A stretch of 64,000 nucleotides of DNA, taken from contig NC_091117.1 in assembly GCF_040183065.1 (NCBI RefSeq), positions 101,939,501-102,003,500 on the forward strand. Direction: 5' to 3'. Origin of the DNA: Periplaneta americana (Eukaryota > Arthropoda > Insecta > Blattodea > Blattidae). Positions 23,180-32,689 of this stretch are shown piece by piece (the first letter of the stretch is position 1; the number at the start of each line of letters is the position of its first letter). The position numbers and the translations under genes are program-made. The notes under the pieces were generated by a model. That model searched no databases and was not told the DNA's origin. It saw only the letters and a program-made list of their open reading frames with translations.

Positions 23180-24624
23180 TTCAAACTAAACGGCATTTCT
23201 TGCAAGTTGAGAGGGCGCGAAGACATTCTTTTCCCCCTCCCTATTCCCTAGATACCGTTAGCGACCGAGCAGTAGCTGTTACTTCTTATACCTGCACCCC
23301 CTACGCTGTACATAGAACAAAATAAAATATTTAATAAAGTACACTAGGGGATATAAAATGCATCCATACAGATGTTTGACAATCACTTGTTTCAGCATAT
23401 TTTAGTGTCATTGTTATAATATTTTAAACTGGCTACTAATAAAATTAACGAATGTTGGTTTGAATGTTGGGGAGCGACACAGTGCAGATTGTCCCAGTGT
23501 GTATGTCGCAGTGTAGCAACTAGCGGTGGAGAAAACATTTATCTTTTGCCCTGAGTGGTTTGAGATTTGTTTCGTCCTTACAGTTTACTTCGTAGTGTTT
23601 TGTGAATATCGGTATAGGAAATAGTGTACATAGTGTAGTGTTAATTTCTTATATAAGTACAAAGTTTTTTTTATTTAGGCTTAGGACCGTATTTTATCGT
23701 AGTTTGTAAATTATTTAACGAACATTATGGCTTCCAGCAGTGTTATAAAACATAAAAAGGTAAACCAATGCGAAGTGGTCAGAAGAGCTGTGTGTTGAAT
23801 TTATTTCAAACGTTATGTGCTGAAAATCCAACTTACAGTTTAGAAAAGGTGGCTGAGATGACGGGGAAACTGACGGGAGTGGAAAAAGCAAGTGTTTATC
23901 GCATCAGAAGAGAGGCGAAGATGAATGACAATAAATTAAAGAGTCCGGTGAAATTTCGCAAAACTGTTCCACTATTAGAAAAATACGACGAATTCACAAA
24001 ATCAGCAATAAGATCTAAAGTTCACCAATTCTTTTTTCGTCAAGAACTGCCAACGTTAGACAAAATATTAGCTGCGGTGAACGGTGATGAAGATAATAGT
24101 GATAATAATGATAAGCTAAGACGTAAAGAGGTATGTTAATTTAAATTAATTCTTGATTTCCGCACAAAACAGATTATGAAAGTCTATAAAAATATTTCTA
24201 GTTCTAATTTTATTATAATGCATGTCATAATACAGGCTTTGTATTATAATGTTATTATTCATAATTCCACTTAGATTCACTGCATAATACTATAATTTGT
24301 GTAGCTGAACGTAGAAACGCATTACTACTGGTTCAGTAGACCTATGCTTATTAAGATCGAAATACTTAAATTTAATATGTCAGTTGTACGCCTGTTTTAG
24401 TATTTATTTCTTCTTACGTTACAAGTAACTGTCGTATATTGAACTCATTAAATATTTTAATATGCAAATTATTGATATAGACAGTAATAAAAATAGAATT
24501 GACTTCTTGGTATAGACTTTCGAAATATAGATTTTGACACTTTGTGTTGTAAGTCAATTAGTCGAACGTTTTTACGACGGACTGTAGCACCTTCCCCTTC
24601 ACTGACGGTAGAGAGTGTGAGTAG
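23180..24624 (+). mobile_element. DNA-transposon-like insert (1445 bp) inside the R1-like LINE
   Basis: It is bounded by a 9-bp direct repeat and separates two halves of the host RT. It encodes a helix-turn-helix-like transposase N-terminus (23768-24139). The ends are not clean inverted repeats. The left 23228-23265 (CCCCCTCCCTATTCCCTAGA, TACCGTTAGCGA) and the right end read in reverse (CCCCTCTACTCACACTCTC, TACCGTCAGTGA) are related. Superfamily is unresolved: the protein suggests a Tc1/mariner-type DDE enzyme, but a 9-bp duplication would not fit a TA target. Confidence 0.55.
23768..24139 (+). CDS. Transposase N-terminal exon (HTH-like), apparent donor at its end
   Basis: The open frame reads MRSGQKSCVLNLFQTLCAEN, then KVAEMTGKLTGVEKASVYRI, KKSPVKFRKTV-like sequence, YDEFTKSAIRSKVHQFFF and QELPTLDKILAAVNGDED. 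The pattern of a GVxxxSVYRI helix-turn-helix followed by FxxxAIRxxxxxFF and LPTLxKIL matches a widespread insect DDE transposase group. The frame ends at KE|GTATGTTAAT, a good splice donor, so it may be a spliced first exon. No catalytic domain follows before the insert ends, so this copy is internally deleted. Confidence 0.5.
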   Translation: MRSGQKSCVLNLFQTLCAENPTYSLEKVAEMTGKLTGVEKASVYRIRREAKMNDNKLKSPVKFRKTVPLLEKYDEFTKSAIRSKVHQFFFRQELPTLDKILAAVNGDEDNSDNNDKLRRKEVC

Positions 24625-24633
24625 AGGGGAAAG

Positions 24634-24855
24634 CCTCTCAACCAAACTGAAATTGGGATTAGAAGTAGAACAAACCGCAAACCAAGACATCAAGAAGATC
24701 GAGAACTGGGCAACTAAAAACAAAATAGAATTTAACGCCAAAACATTTAAGACTCTCTTCATAACAAGGAAAAGGAACGAGGACAGAAATGTCAGCATTT
24801 ACTTGAACCATAAAAGGCTGGCTCAGACTGAGGAAATTAAATACTTAGGAATATA
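24634..24855 (+). pseudogene. RT palm C-terminal part of the R1/Waldo-like LINE
   Basis: The reading LSTKLKLGLEVEQTANQDI, KKIENWATKNKIEFNAKTFK, TLFITRKRNEDRNVSIYLNH and EEIKYLGI is cut by the next insert exactly within Gly-Ile-Tyr. The frame is offset by one base from the segment before 23179, so a small indel preceded or followed the insertion. Confidence 0.8.
24849..24855. repeat. Target duplication, left copy (GAATATA)
   Basis: It is repeated at 29259-29265. The joined host frame is LGIYLDTKFNF. Confidence 0.75.
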
Positions 24856-24887
24856 GTACTAGTATTAGTATTTATTTATTTATTTAA

Positions 24888-24933
24888 CCTGGTAGAGATA
24901 AGGCCGTCAGGCCTTCTCTGCCCCTCTACCAGG
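24888..24933 (-). other. 3' UTR double stem-loop of the LINE
   Basis: The outer arms are CCTGGTAGAG (24888-24897) and CTCTACCAGG (24924-24933), perfect complements. Inside, AAGGCC (24900-24905) and GGCCTT (24910-24915) close a GTCA loop. It lies about 30 bases from the element's 3' end. Stem-loops at LINE 3' ends can be recognised by the element's own RT; that role is inference here. Confidence 0.75.
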
Positions 24934-24957
24934 AGATTCCAACTACAATATCAACAA

Positions 24958-25045
24958 TAAAATTACAATTAGTATTAAATTTACAATTACAATTACAAAT
25001 AATATTACAATTAGTATTAAATTTACAATTACAATAAAATCAAAG
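24958..25045. repeat. Tandem AT-rich segment in LINE 3' UTR
   Basis: The segment TACAATTAGTATTAAATTTA followed by CAATTACAAT occurs twice in tandem with minor variation. Confidence 0.7.
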
Positions 25046-25217
25046 TACGAAAAGATTACCTGAATAATTAAAGCTAGATAATTTATCATAGAGAAACAAA
25101 GAATATTTTATATTTACTGAATTACAAATTAAATCTAGAATAACAAAATTGTATAGTGATGAAATTACTGAATATTGAAATATTTTGTGATAGATTAAAA
25201 AAACTATTTACAAGTAA

Positions 25218-28103
25218 TCAATTACTGACCAAGTGCCTAGTAAGTTTTCGTTTGAATTCAATTTTATTTCGACAGTCCCTGATGCTAGCAGGTAGCGAAT
25301 TCCAGAGTCTTGGCAGGGCTATTGTGAAAGAAGATGAGTATGAGGAGGTGCGATGGGATGGTATTGTTAGTATTGTTTCATGACGGGAGCGTGTGTTCAG
25401 ATTATGGTGGGAAGAAAGGTAAGTGAAGCGAGACGACAGGTACGAAGGAATAGAAGAGTTCAAGATTTCGAAGAGAAAGAGAAGTGAATGTAAATTTCTT
25501 TTCTTATCTAGTTTAAGCCAACCTATTGCTTCCAGGGATGGGGTAATATGATCATATTTACGAACATTGCTTACAAAACGTACACACAAATTATGAGCAC
25601 GTTGAAGTTTCATTTTGTTGTCGCTGGAGAGGTCAGTCAGTAAAATGTCCGCATAGTCGAAATAGGGAAATGCAAGTGTCTGCACAAGGGACTTTTTTAA
25701 GCAAGAGGGGAGATGAACATTTATCCTTTTTAGCACATGGATAATAGAATATACTTTTCTGCAGGTTTCTGTGATTTGCATGTCCCAGTTGAGATTATTA
25801 TCCATGTGAATGCCAAGATTTTTTACTGAAGAACTGAAAGGGATATGCACTGTACTTACTTTAACAGGGGAAATGTCGAGGTGTTTCACAGCGTCGGTTT
25901 GCCGTTTGTGTCCTAATATAATCGCTTGTGTCTTTCCAGGATTGATTTTAAGACGGAGTTTCTTTGTCCATGTCACAATCGAGTCAATGTCTTCGTTCAA
26001 TTTATCTATAGCGTCATTTACTCGGTCTAAGCGGGAAGAGATGTAGCATTGAAGGTCGTCAGCATACAAGTGATAGTTACAATGCCTTACAAGAGATGTA
26101 ATATCATTGACATATATTGTGAACAACAATGGTCCGAGTACCGACCCCTGTGGTATACCTGATGTTATGTCAAGCCAGGAGGAGCTTCGATTCCCGGATA
26201 CAACACATTGTTGTCTTCTCCGTAAGTAGGATTCGAACCAACTCACAGCAGTCTCTGACAAATACATATTTCTCAATTTATGGGTGAGCAGGTCAAAATT
26301 TACAGAGTTGAAAGCTTTGCTAAGGTCAAGAAGTGTTAGTATTGTTACTTTATTAGAGTCGATTGCTTCACGAATGTCTTCGGTCACTTTAAGTAGAGCA
26401 GTGCTTGTGTTGTGTCCAGCTCTGAAACCTGACTGATACTCGTCGAATAGTTTGTGTTCGTTCATGTAGTTAGTAATTTGTCTGTGTACGATTCTTTCCA
26501 GTGCTTTTGAAATGGCTGGCAGGATACTGATTGGTCTATAGTCGTTCGGGTCGGTGGGAACTTTGACTTTTGGAAGAGGAAGAACGAAAGCTTGCTTCCA
26601 TATTTTAGGGAAAGTTGAAGTGATTAAGGAACTATTGAATATATGTGCAATCGTAGGTATTACTATCTCTTGTATTTTCTGTATAAGTATTATGCTAATG
26701 TTGTCCGGCCCTTGGGCTTTTGTCTTGATGCGTCGGATGGCTTTCATTACGTCAATGGGAGTGACGTCGGTAAAATAGAATTTGTCTCGAGTTGGGGGAA
26801 CTGAGTCAGGCAAAACTGTGTCTTGTTTCGTTGTGTCGTTCAAGCTCGGGTCCTTTACAAAGTGTTCGTTCAAGCGGTCAAGTAGGATGGGAATGTCTGC
26901 TTGTTCACTAGCCCTTCCAAGTCCAATAACCTTCAGATTTTTCCATAATTCGGAAGGGGTTGTGTTGGGTTCTATAAGTTTGTAGGAGTATTTCAGTTTA
27001 GCGTTTCTTATTAGTTGATTCGTTCTATTTCTTAGGTGTTTATAGGAGTTAAAATATTCGTCGTTTTTGTTGCGGGTGTATTTTCTATAAGCTAAGTCGC
27101 GTTCGGACATCAGGCTACGTATTTCAGTCGTCATCCAAGGGGCTGGGTTTCTTCTGGTACGTTTGGTCTTTAATGGTGCGTGTTTGTCATAAAGTTGAAG
27201 TATTAACGTATTGAATAAGTCTACTTTCTCGTCTACAGTTCGTAATGTCCAGATCATGTGCCATGGAAGTTGTGCAGCGTCTTCTTTCAGTGCAATATCA
27301 TCTATTCTTTTAATATTCCTGTAAGTAATTACTCTGGGAGCCGATTTAGGACACTGCAGATTAAATGATAGATAAATGATATCATGCCCTGATAGTCCTG
27401 GTGCAGGCAACTGTCCATGCGTCAGTATTTTGTCGGCATTGTTAGTAATTATCAAGTCCAGTAATGTGTCTGTACCTTCCATATGATGTGTCGGAGCTAG
27501 GGGTAGGATTACCATATCAAGGCACTGAAAGAATGATTGAAGTCTTTTAGTCGTACTAGAATGTGAGTCAAGTAAGTTTGAATTGAAGTCACCAATGATT
27601 ATAACGTTCTCATATTGCGGCGTTACGTTTAGTAAGGCGGTTTCGAAATCATCTACGTCATATATATGTGGGAGTTTATATACGACACACACTAGACATT
27701 TTGTGAATAAGGTGCAAATTTCAATGAACATGAACTCGGGTTTGGCAGAGTACTGGCTTGGAGAATTATGAATAATTTTAAGTCGCAAATCGGATCTAAT
27801 ATAACCAGCCACCCCTCCGCCTCTCTTGCCCTCTCTGTCATTACGGCAAAGCGTATAGCCAGGAAGGTTTACGAGAGTGGAAGGAAGATTAGGATGTAAC
27901 CAAGATTCGGAGATAAGAATAACGTGAATGTCTAAAGGTGAGAAGATAGAAGAAAATTCGTCAAAATGACACAACAGACTTTGTGCATTCACGTGAACAA
28001 CATTAAGTGACAAAGGAGAGAAAGAAAGCGCAGCCTTGAGTATGTCTGCGGTACAGGGCAGTGGGCAGGTAGGGTTGCTATTGTTCGTGTTAATAGAGGG
28101 CAC
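25218..28103 (-). CDS. LINE ORF2: AP endonuclease plus reverse transcriptase, 961 codons, intact
   Basis: An AP-type endonuclease occupies roughly residues 30-250. Visible motifs are VVHVNAQSL (N39), SESWL (E66), GDFNSN (D172) and GLSGHD (S238-D241). The RT spans about 470-780, with LPLPKVKVPTDPNDYRPISI, QSGFRAGHNTSTALL, LLDLSKAFNSVNFD (AFN in place of the commoner AFD), GIPQGSVLGPLLFTIYVNDI, YADD at 680-683 and VKNLGIHMD. The C-terminus carries FPYFDYADILLTD and LPRLWNSLPASIRDC, typical of CR1/L2/Jockey-group LINEs. Lack of stops over 961 codons suggests recent insertion. It nicks DNA and primes cDNA synthesis at the nick. Confidence 0.9.
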   Translation of the reverse strand: MPSINTNNSNPTCPLPCTADILKAALSFSPLSLNVVHVNAQSLLCHFDEFSSIFSPLDIHVILISESWLHPNLPSTLVNLPGYTLCRNDREGKRGGGVAGYIRSDLRLKIIHNSPSQYSAKPEFMFIEICTLFTKCLVCVVYKLPHIYDVDDFETALLNVTPQYENVIIIGDFNSNLLDSHSSTTKRLQSFFQCLDMVILPLAPTHHMEGTDTLLDLIITNNADKILTHGQLPAPGLSGHDIIYLSFNLQCPKSAPRVITYRNIKRIDDIALKEDAAQLPWHMIWTLRTVDEKVDLFNTLILQLYDKHAPLKTKRTRRNPAPWMTTEIRSLMSERDLAYRKYTRNKNDEYFNSYKHLRNRTNQLIRNAKLKYSYKLIEPNTTPSELWKNLKVIGLGRASEQADIPILLDRLNEHFVKDPSLNDTTKQDTVLPDSVPPTRDKFYFTDVTPIDVMKAIRRIKTKAQGPDNISIILIQKIQEIVIPTIAHIFNSSLITSTFPKIWKQAFVLPLPKVKVPTDPNDYRPISILPAISKALERIVHRQITNYMNEHKLFDEYQSGFRAGHNTSTALLKVTEDIREAIDSNKVTILTLLDLSKAFNSVNFDLLTHKLRNMYLSETAVSWFESYLRRRQQCVVSGNRSSSWLDITSGIPQGSVLGPLLFTIYVNDITSLVRHCNYHLYADDLQCYISSRLDRVNDAIDKLNEDIDSIVTWTKKLRLKINPGKTQAIILGHKRQTDAVKHLDISPVKVSTVHIPFSSSVKNLGIHMDNNLNWDMQITETCRKVYSIIHVLKRINVHLPSCLKKSLVQTLAFPYFDYADILLTDLSSDNKMKLQRAHNLCVRFVSNVRKYDHITPSLEAIGWLKLDKKRNLHSLLFLFEILNSSIPSYLSSRFTYLSSHHNLNTRSRHETILTIPSHRTSSYSSSFTIALPRLWNSLPASIRDCRNKIEFKRKLTRHLVSN

Positions 28104-28443
28104 CGGTCTCTGTACACTGACCTGAGGGACTGTCGGGTGAACATGCTGCTTTTGGTTCTCAATGGTACCAACCTAAATGCAGTTGAAGTTTTTAAACTAT
28201 TTCCTAGCAATAATAACTTAAGATTACAGTGCTAAATGCTAAAGAAATAAGGAGAAAAAAGTTAATTATTAAATTAATAAAGTTAATAATATAGTAAAAG
28301 TTATAGTAAATAAGTTAATATAAGTATAACACTAGACTAAATCAATTAGAATAATACTAAAGTAATTATAACACTAAATCAAAGGAAATACAGTAAATAA
28401 AATCAGAAATAATCTGTGAGTGCAGGCGAGTCGCATAACAGAA

Positions 28444-29114
28444 CTAGTGAATGTCAGACGCACGAGAAATCTGCCTCTTGACCTCTCCAGTTTTGACAAA
28501 GATGTTGCCATCAATTGTCCAGACACTAGTGACGCCATACTTGTCAATACATTGTCTTAACAGTTTGTGCCTGGCTTGAGTCAAGTCTTCTCTAATCGTA
28601 ATTGGTTTACCTTTAAGTTTTTTCTTGTTCAGGAAGACTTCCCTTCTTTTCCTGTAACTCACGAACTTAACGATCACCGGTCGTGGGCGTTCTCCTCTCC
28701 TCCCCACACGATGGCTCCTGTCGATGTCGTGCACTCCAATTCCACACCGATTTGGGCTGCGACATCAACTGCTATCGCGTCAGTATCCTCACCTTCAGAC
28801 TCTGGCACCCCGAAGATACGCAGACACTGACGGCGTTGATACTGCTCCAAGCAGTCGTGCTTTTCTTCCAACTTCGCTTCTAGAACAGAAATTTTCTCGT
28901 CCTTTTCTTTTAAGACCGTTTCCAATTTCTCGATAAGAGCACTGTTTCTGTCGAGTGCGGCCTTTAACTCCGACACTATCGCGTCCCGCACCGAGTCCTT
29001 TATTAGGTTGGCAAGTTCATTCAACATGGCGGGATCCCTCCACGCTTCCTGTACACTGCGCCTAACACCATCGTCAGCAGCTGGAACCTCTTGCTTTTGG
29101 TTTCTCCTTCCCAT
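28444..29114 (-). pseudogene. LINE ORF1: coiled-coil RNA-binding protein, one frameshift
   Basis: From ATG 29114 it reads MGRRNQKQEVPAADDG. A heptad-like coiled coil at about residues 30-95 follows (LKAALDRNSALIEKLETVLK, EKDEKISVLEAKLEEKHDCL). Then comes the RRM-like start EQYQRRQCLRIFGVPESEGE. Near 28735-28745 the frame shifts by one base into HDIDRSHRVGRRGERPRPVI, VKFVSYRKRREVF and the C-terminal domain, ending at 28444. The layout matches ORF1p of L1/CR1-type LINEs, which coats the RNA. The shift makes this copy defective in ORF1. Confidence 0.75.
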
Positions 29115-29258
29115 TTTCAGGCAAGCAGGAACTGAGTGCTAAATACACTGATTTGACACAAAACTAGCGTACACAACTTACAAACACCTCCGAAAAAGTA
29201 AGCGAACTCACGAGCCGATACAAGCGTCACACTCTACAATCCGCCATGATTATGTCTC

Positions 29259-29265
29259 GAATATA
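29259..29265. repeat. Target duplication, right copy (GAATATA)
   Basis: It matches 24849-24855 and marks the right boundary of the reversed LINE. Confidence 0.75.
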
Positions 29266-30566
29266 CCTAGACACCAAATTCAACTTCACTTCTCATATAG
29301 ATCATGTCGCAGAAAACTCGCTCACTTTGATAAACAGACTGGCAAGAACAGCTAAGCTACAATGGGGCTTAGGTCACAAATCGCTCAAGACAATTTATGA
29401 AGGATCCGTTGTGCCTATTTTAACTTACGGAACACCAGTGTGGGCGGAAGCAATTAAGAAAAATAAGAACCTCGCGAAATTCAAGAGGATACAACGGCTC
29501 ATCAACATCAAAATAACCAAAGCCTACCGGACTATTTCTTACGATGCCTCCTGCATACTAGCTGGCGTACCCCCCATAGCCATAACAATAGAAGGAAAAG
29601 TACAAACTTACCTGGCAACGAGAGTCAACAACGCGGAATACGATTCCCCACTGGAACCTAAATACTGGCGACATCCTGCACAATCACCAGTCATTCACAA
29701 AGTGGAACAAGGAGCCCTATATCCAACTGAAGTGTATACCGATGGTAGAAAAACCGGAGAAATTGCAGGATCAGCAGGAATTATATTCGAGAACGGGAAC
29801 CCAACACACCATCTAAAATACAAATTACACAAAAACTGTACAAATAACCAGGCTGAACAAATTTGCAATGTGAAAGGTACTAGAAACGCTCCAAGGAATC
29901 CAAGACCGATCAGACGAAGAGAAGCTTGTCGCCATATACACTGATAGCAAGACAACATTAGACCTACTGAGTAATAAATCCAAACGGAGCAGAATTATTG
30001 AGAGAATAAAAACAAAAATTATATAATTAACAATTCAAGTGGATAATACACTTCGGTTGGGTCAAGGGACATTCCGGTATAATGGGGGGGGGTAACAAAC
30101 TAGCAGACAGATTGGCGAAAACAGCGGCGTTAGTGGATAGTGACATCGTCTACAACAAAACACCAAGAGAAGTTATTCTGACACGAGAGAAGGAGAGGGG
30201 GCTCGACATGTGGCAGCAACAATGGTCCAATTCGACGAAAGGAAGGATAAGCATAGCCTTTTTTTCCCTCAGTCAAGAGGAGGTTGAGCCGAAAGGTACC
30301 CATTTCCCCGAAATTCACAGCAATGACAACAGGACACGGGAAGCTGAGGGCATATCTCCACAGATTTAGAATAATAGAGTCTCCCATATGCCCATGCGGA
30401 CAGCAGGAACAAACAGTCAATCATGTAATATTTGATTGTAGCATAGTGACCAGACAAAGGAACACCATGATAAGAAAAATCAAAGAAGCAGAGGCAAGTG
30501 GCCAACAACGTGCGAAGCACTGGCCTCCAACTACCTCCAAATATTTTCGACCTTCGTCCGCGGTAT
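29266..30566 (+). pseudogene. RT thumb, RNase H and zinc-knuckle end of the R1/Waldo-like LINE
   Basis: The reading resumes YLDTKFNFTSHIDHVAENSL and continues with VPILTYGTPVWAEAI (RT connection). RNase H follows: VYTDGRKTGEIAGSAGIIFE (first Asp), NNQAEQ (Glu), IYTDSKTTLDLL (Asp), and a decayed GHSG/GGGNKLADRLAKTA. The C-terminus CPCGQQEQTVNHVIFDC is a CCHC knuckle typical of R1/I-group ORF2. Frameshifts occur near 29870-29900, 30000-30090 and 30270-30290. The last stop is at 30566. Confidence 0.75.
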
Positions 30567-30597
30567 AGACTTCACAATTCTGTGAAACATCAAACTT

Positions 30598-30720
30598 AAA
30601 GTGACAGTGAAATTGCAAAACTTGTAAATAGGTTAGTGAAAGTGAAAGTGAAATTACCAAACTTGTAAATAGGTTAGTGAAAGTGACAGTGAAATTGCAA
30701 AACTTGTAAATAGGTTAAAC
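30598..30720. repeat. Three 41-bp tandem repeats in the R1-like 3' UTR
   Basis: The unit begins AAAGTGACAGTGAAATTGCA and ends ACTTGTAAATAGGTTAGTG. There are three consecutive copies (30598, 30639, 30680), the middle one with ACCAAA in place of GCAAAA. Confidence 0.85.
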
Positions 30721-30927
30721 TTTGACATGCTACAAATTAGATCAAGCTCAAAGTGACAGTGAAAGTAGCAAATTCTATATTACAAGCTATAAACAACAAA
30801 AGTGACACCAAATAAGAGTGATCTAGGGAGGAAAACTTAAAACAATTTGTAAATTTGGAATAGGCTTCATGCATGTAGTATTACATTCGTAATGGGGCAT
30901 GCAGTTATACAGCAACTCATGAAAAAA

Positions 30928-30971
30928 ACATACATACATACATACATACATACATACATACATACATACAT
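30928..30971. repeat. (ACAT)n microsatellite, internal or 3' boundary
   Basis: About 11 units after a short A-run (GAAAAAAA). It may be the true 3' junction of the R1-like element. Confidence 0.9.
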
Positions 30972-31800
30972 GCTTATGATTACCCGCACAGAGTGGAAAA
31001 GTTTCATCTCCATGACATTCTTGGGCTCTATGGCTGTATCTGGAACATTTGTAACATCTTCTGACTTTTATATAATCTTCAACGTTACAAATTTGCCAAC
31101 ATAACTTCAGCTTCTTTTGTATTAGGATTATCGAAGATTCAAGTGTGACTTCTATTACTAGATTGCGAGGGTTCCGCTTTTTAGCAAATTAGCTAATAAG
31201 TATACAAAACAATTAATCAATTAATTTGCAAATAGTATAGACCTAGGAAAACTACAATAGAAAGACATAACAAAGACATAAAATAGGAAACATAACTTGT
31301 TAGAATTAGTCAGTGATGTAAGTGTAAATAGAAATAACTGAAGAGGATTGTAATGGATATTATATTATTTCACTCCATTTTGAATCTTGCGTACACCACT
31401 TTTAACACTTGAATATTTAACACGAGTAAGTCCACTAGTTCATCAATTAATTATATTATTTTAAATGAGTGTAAATGTTAATCACAACTTGTCAGAATTA
31501 GTCAGTGTTATATGTGTAAATAGGAACCACATCTTATTAGGATGAGTAACGAACAGTTATAATTTAAGTAATGCAAATAAGAACCATAACTTGTTAGGAT
31601 AAGTCAATGTTATAATCAATGAACAGTACATTTCAATGAAGTGTAAATAGGAATAATGACTAGATAAATGTTAGCAAGGAAGTATTCATGACATGTTAAT
31701 ATTGTATATAGATATATTCGTATTGTCAAATATAAACCAAGGCATGTAGTATCGGTACTGCTGGAACTAGTGGTGGAGCATGCTGTTGTATATAGACTTC
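30972..31800. other. Region between two ACAT arrays: putative 3' UTR or flank
   Basis: No coding. At 31285-31640 the motif AACTTGTTAGAATTAGTCAG / GTAAATAGGAA recurs about four times with drift, resembling the repeated 3' UTR style of the R1-like element. I cannot decide whether this belongs to the element. Confidence 0.4.
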
Positions 31801-31923
31801 ATACATACATACATACATACATACATACATACATACATACATACATACATACATACATACATACATACATACATACATACATACATACATACATACATAC
31901 ATACATACATACATACATACACA
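31801..31923. repeat. (ATAC)n = (ACAT)n microsatellite, 123 bp
   Basis: A perfect tetranucleotide array on the 3' side of the R1-like complex, the same motif as 19993-20158. Confidence 0.97.
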
Positions 31924-32188
31924 CATTATATAAATCTTTTTCTAAACTAACGCATGTGATATAAAATAACTGAATAACAAAATTAAGGAAAATAAATGTT
32001 CGTTGCAATATTTTGGTTAACTCACTCGATAAACGATTACCGGTATTCATATTGTTAAAAGGCCTGGGGTTTGGTAGCCACTAAATATTATATTCAAGTT
32101 AGGAATGAATAAATAAGTCTGAATGGAACCTATGTGAACTCAGTTCCAGTAACAAAAATGTGCTGAACGACGAGCAGCAATATTTATG
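31924..32188. other. Unassigned spacer
   Basis: Nothing recognised. Confidence 0.4.
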
Positions 32189-32689
32189 GGTGGTTTCACC
32201 AAGCTTGTTTAAATCAGCACAGACGACTTGTCATGAAACGGGTCGTTTAATTTTAACGAGACCTTCGAAAGTTAACTGTTTCACCAAGCCTCGTTTCTTT
32301 AAAATTAACCTGCGTTTACTAACGTGGGGATTTTGTATTGTATCTTGTGTGTTTTATTCTCATACGACAATGGCTTTGAAGTCGCTAATTTGATTGGTTA
32401 CATAATGATCATGGCTGGCTTTTTTTGGCATGGGGAAACAATCATGGTCAGACGGATAAGAAGCAGTATGGGCATTTTAAGAACATCTACAAGTTCTTAG
32501 TTCTTGATATTCTTTCTAAATAGGCCTACAGTACGTTGTCATACCGTGATTAAAAAAAAGAAAGAAAACAGATGCTTCCAATAAATAGGAGGAATGCGAA
32601 GCAGTTAAATTGAAACTTCTAAAGGACATATAAGAAAATTTTGCGGACGACAAGGTCGACAGCTTCAGAACTGATGCCACAATTATTTA

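Larger units (their letters stand above)
24856..29258 (-). mobile_element. Near-complete CR1/L2/Jockey-group LINE (4.4 kb)
   Basis: It is inserted in reverse in the R1-like LINE with a 7-bp duplication. On the minus strand the order is: short 5' UTR (29258-29115), ORF1 (29114-28444, one frameshift), a 340-bp spacer, ORF2 (28103-25218, uninterrupted), and a 3' UTR with a tandem segment and a strong stem-loop, ending in TAAATAAATAAATA. It has autonomous LINE structure; only the ORF1 shift is visibly damaging. It is the youngest-looking layer of this nested complex. Confidence 0.85.
20159..31800 (+). mobile_element. R1/Waldo-like LINE, 5'-truncated, carrying three nested insertions
   Basis: Collinear protein pieces of one non-LTR element lie at 20159-20789 (endonuclease), 21748-23179 (linker and RT), 24634-24855 (RT palm end) and 29259-30566 (thumb, RNase H, C-terminal zinc knuckle). 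Three inserts with target duplications separate them. Removing inserts and one duplication copy each leaves about 4.8 kb. The element lies directly against (ACAT)n at its 5' end and meets (ACAT)n again at 30928 and 31801. R1-clade Waldo elements are known to target ACAY repeats, so target-specific insertion is inferred. Stops (for example in place of W at 21780) and frameshifts show that the copy is inactive. The RNase H domain would also fit the neighbouring LOA/I groups. Confidence 0.75.
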
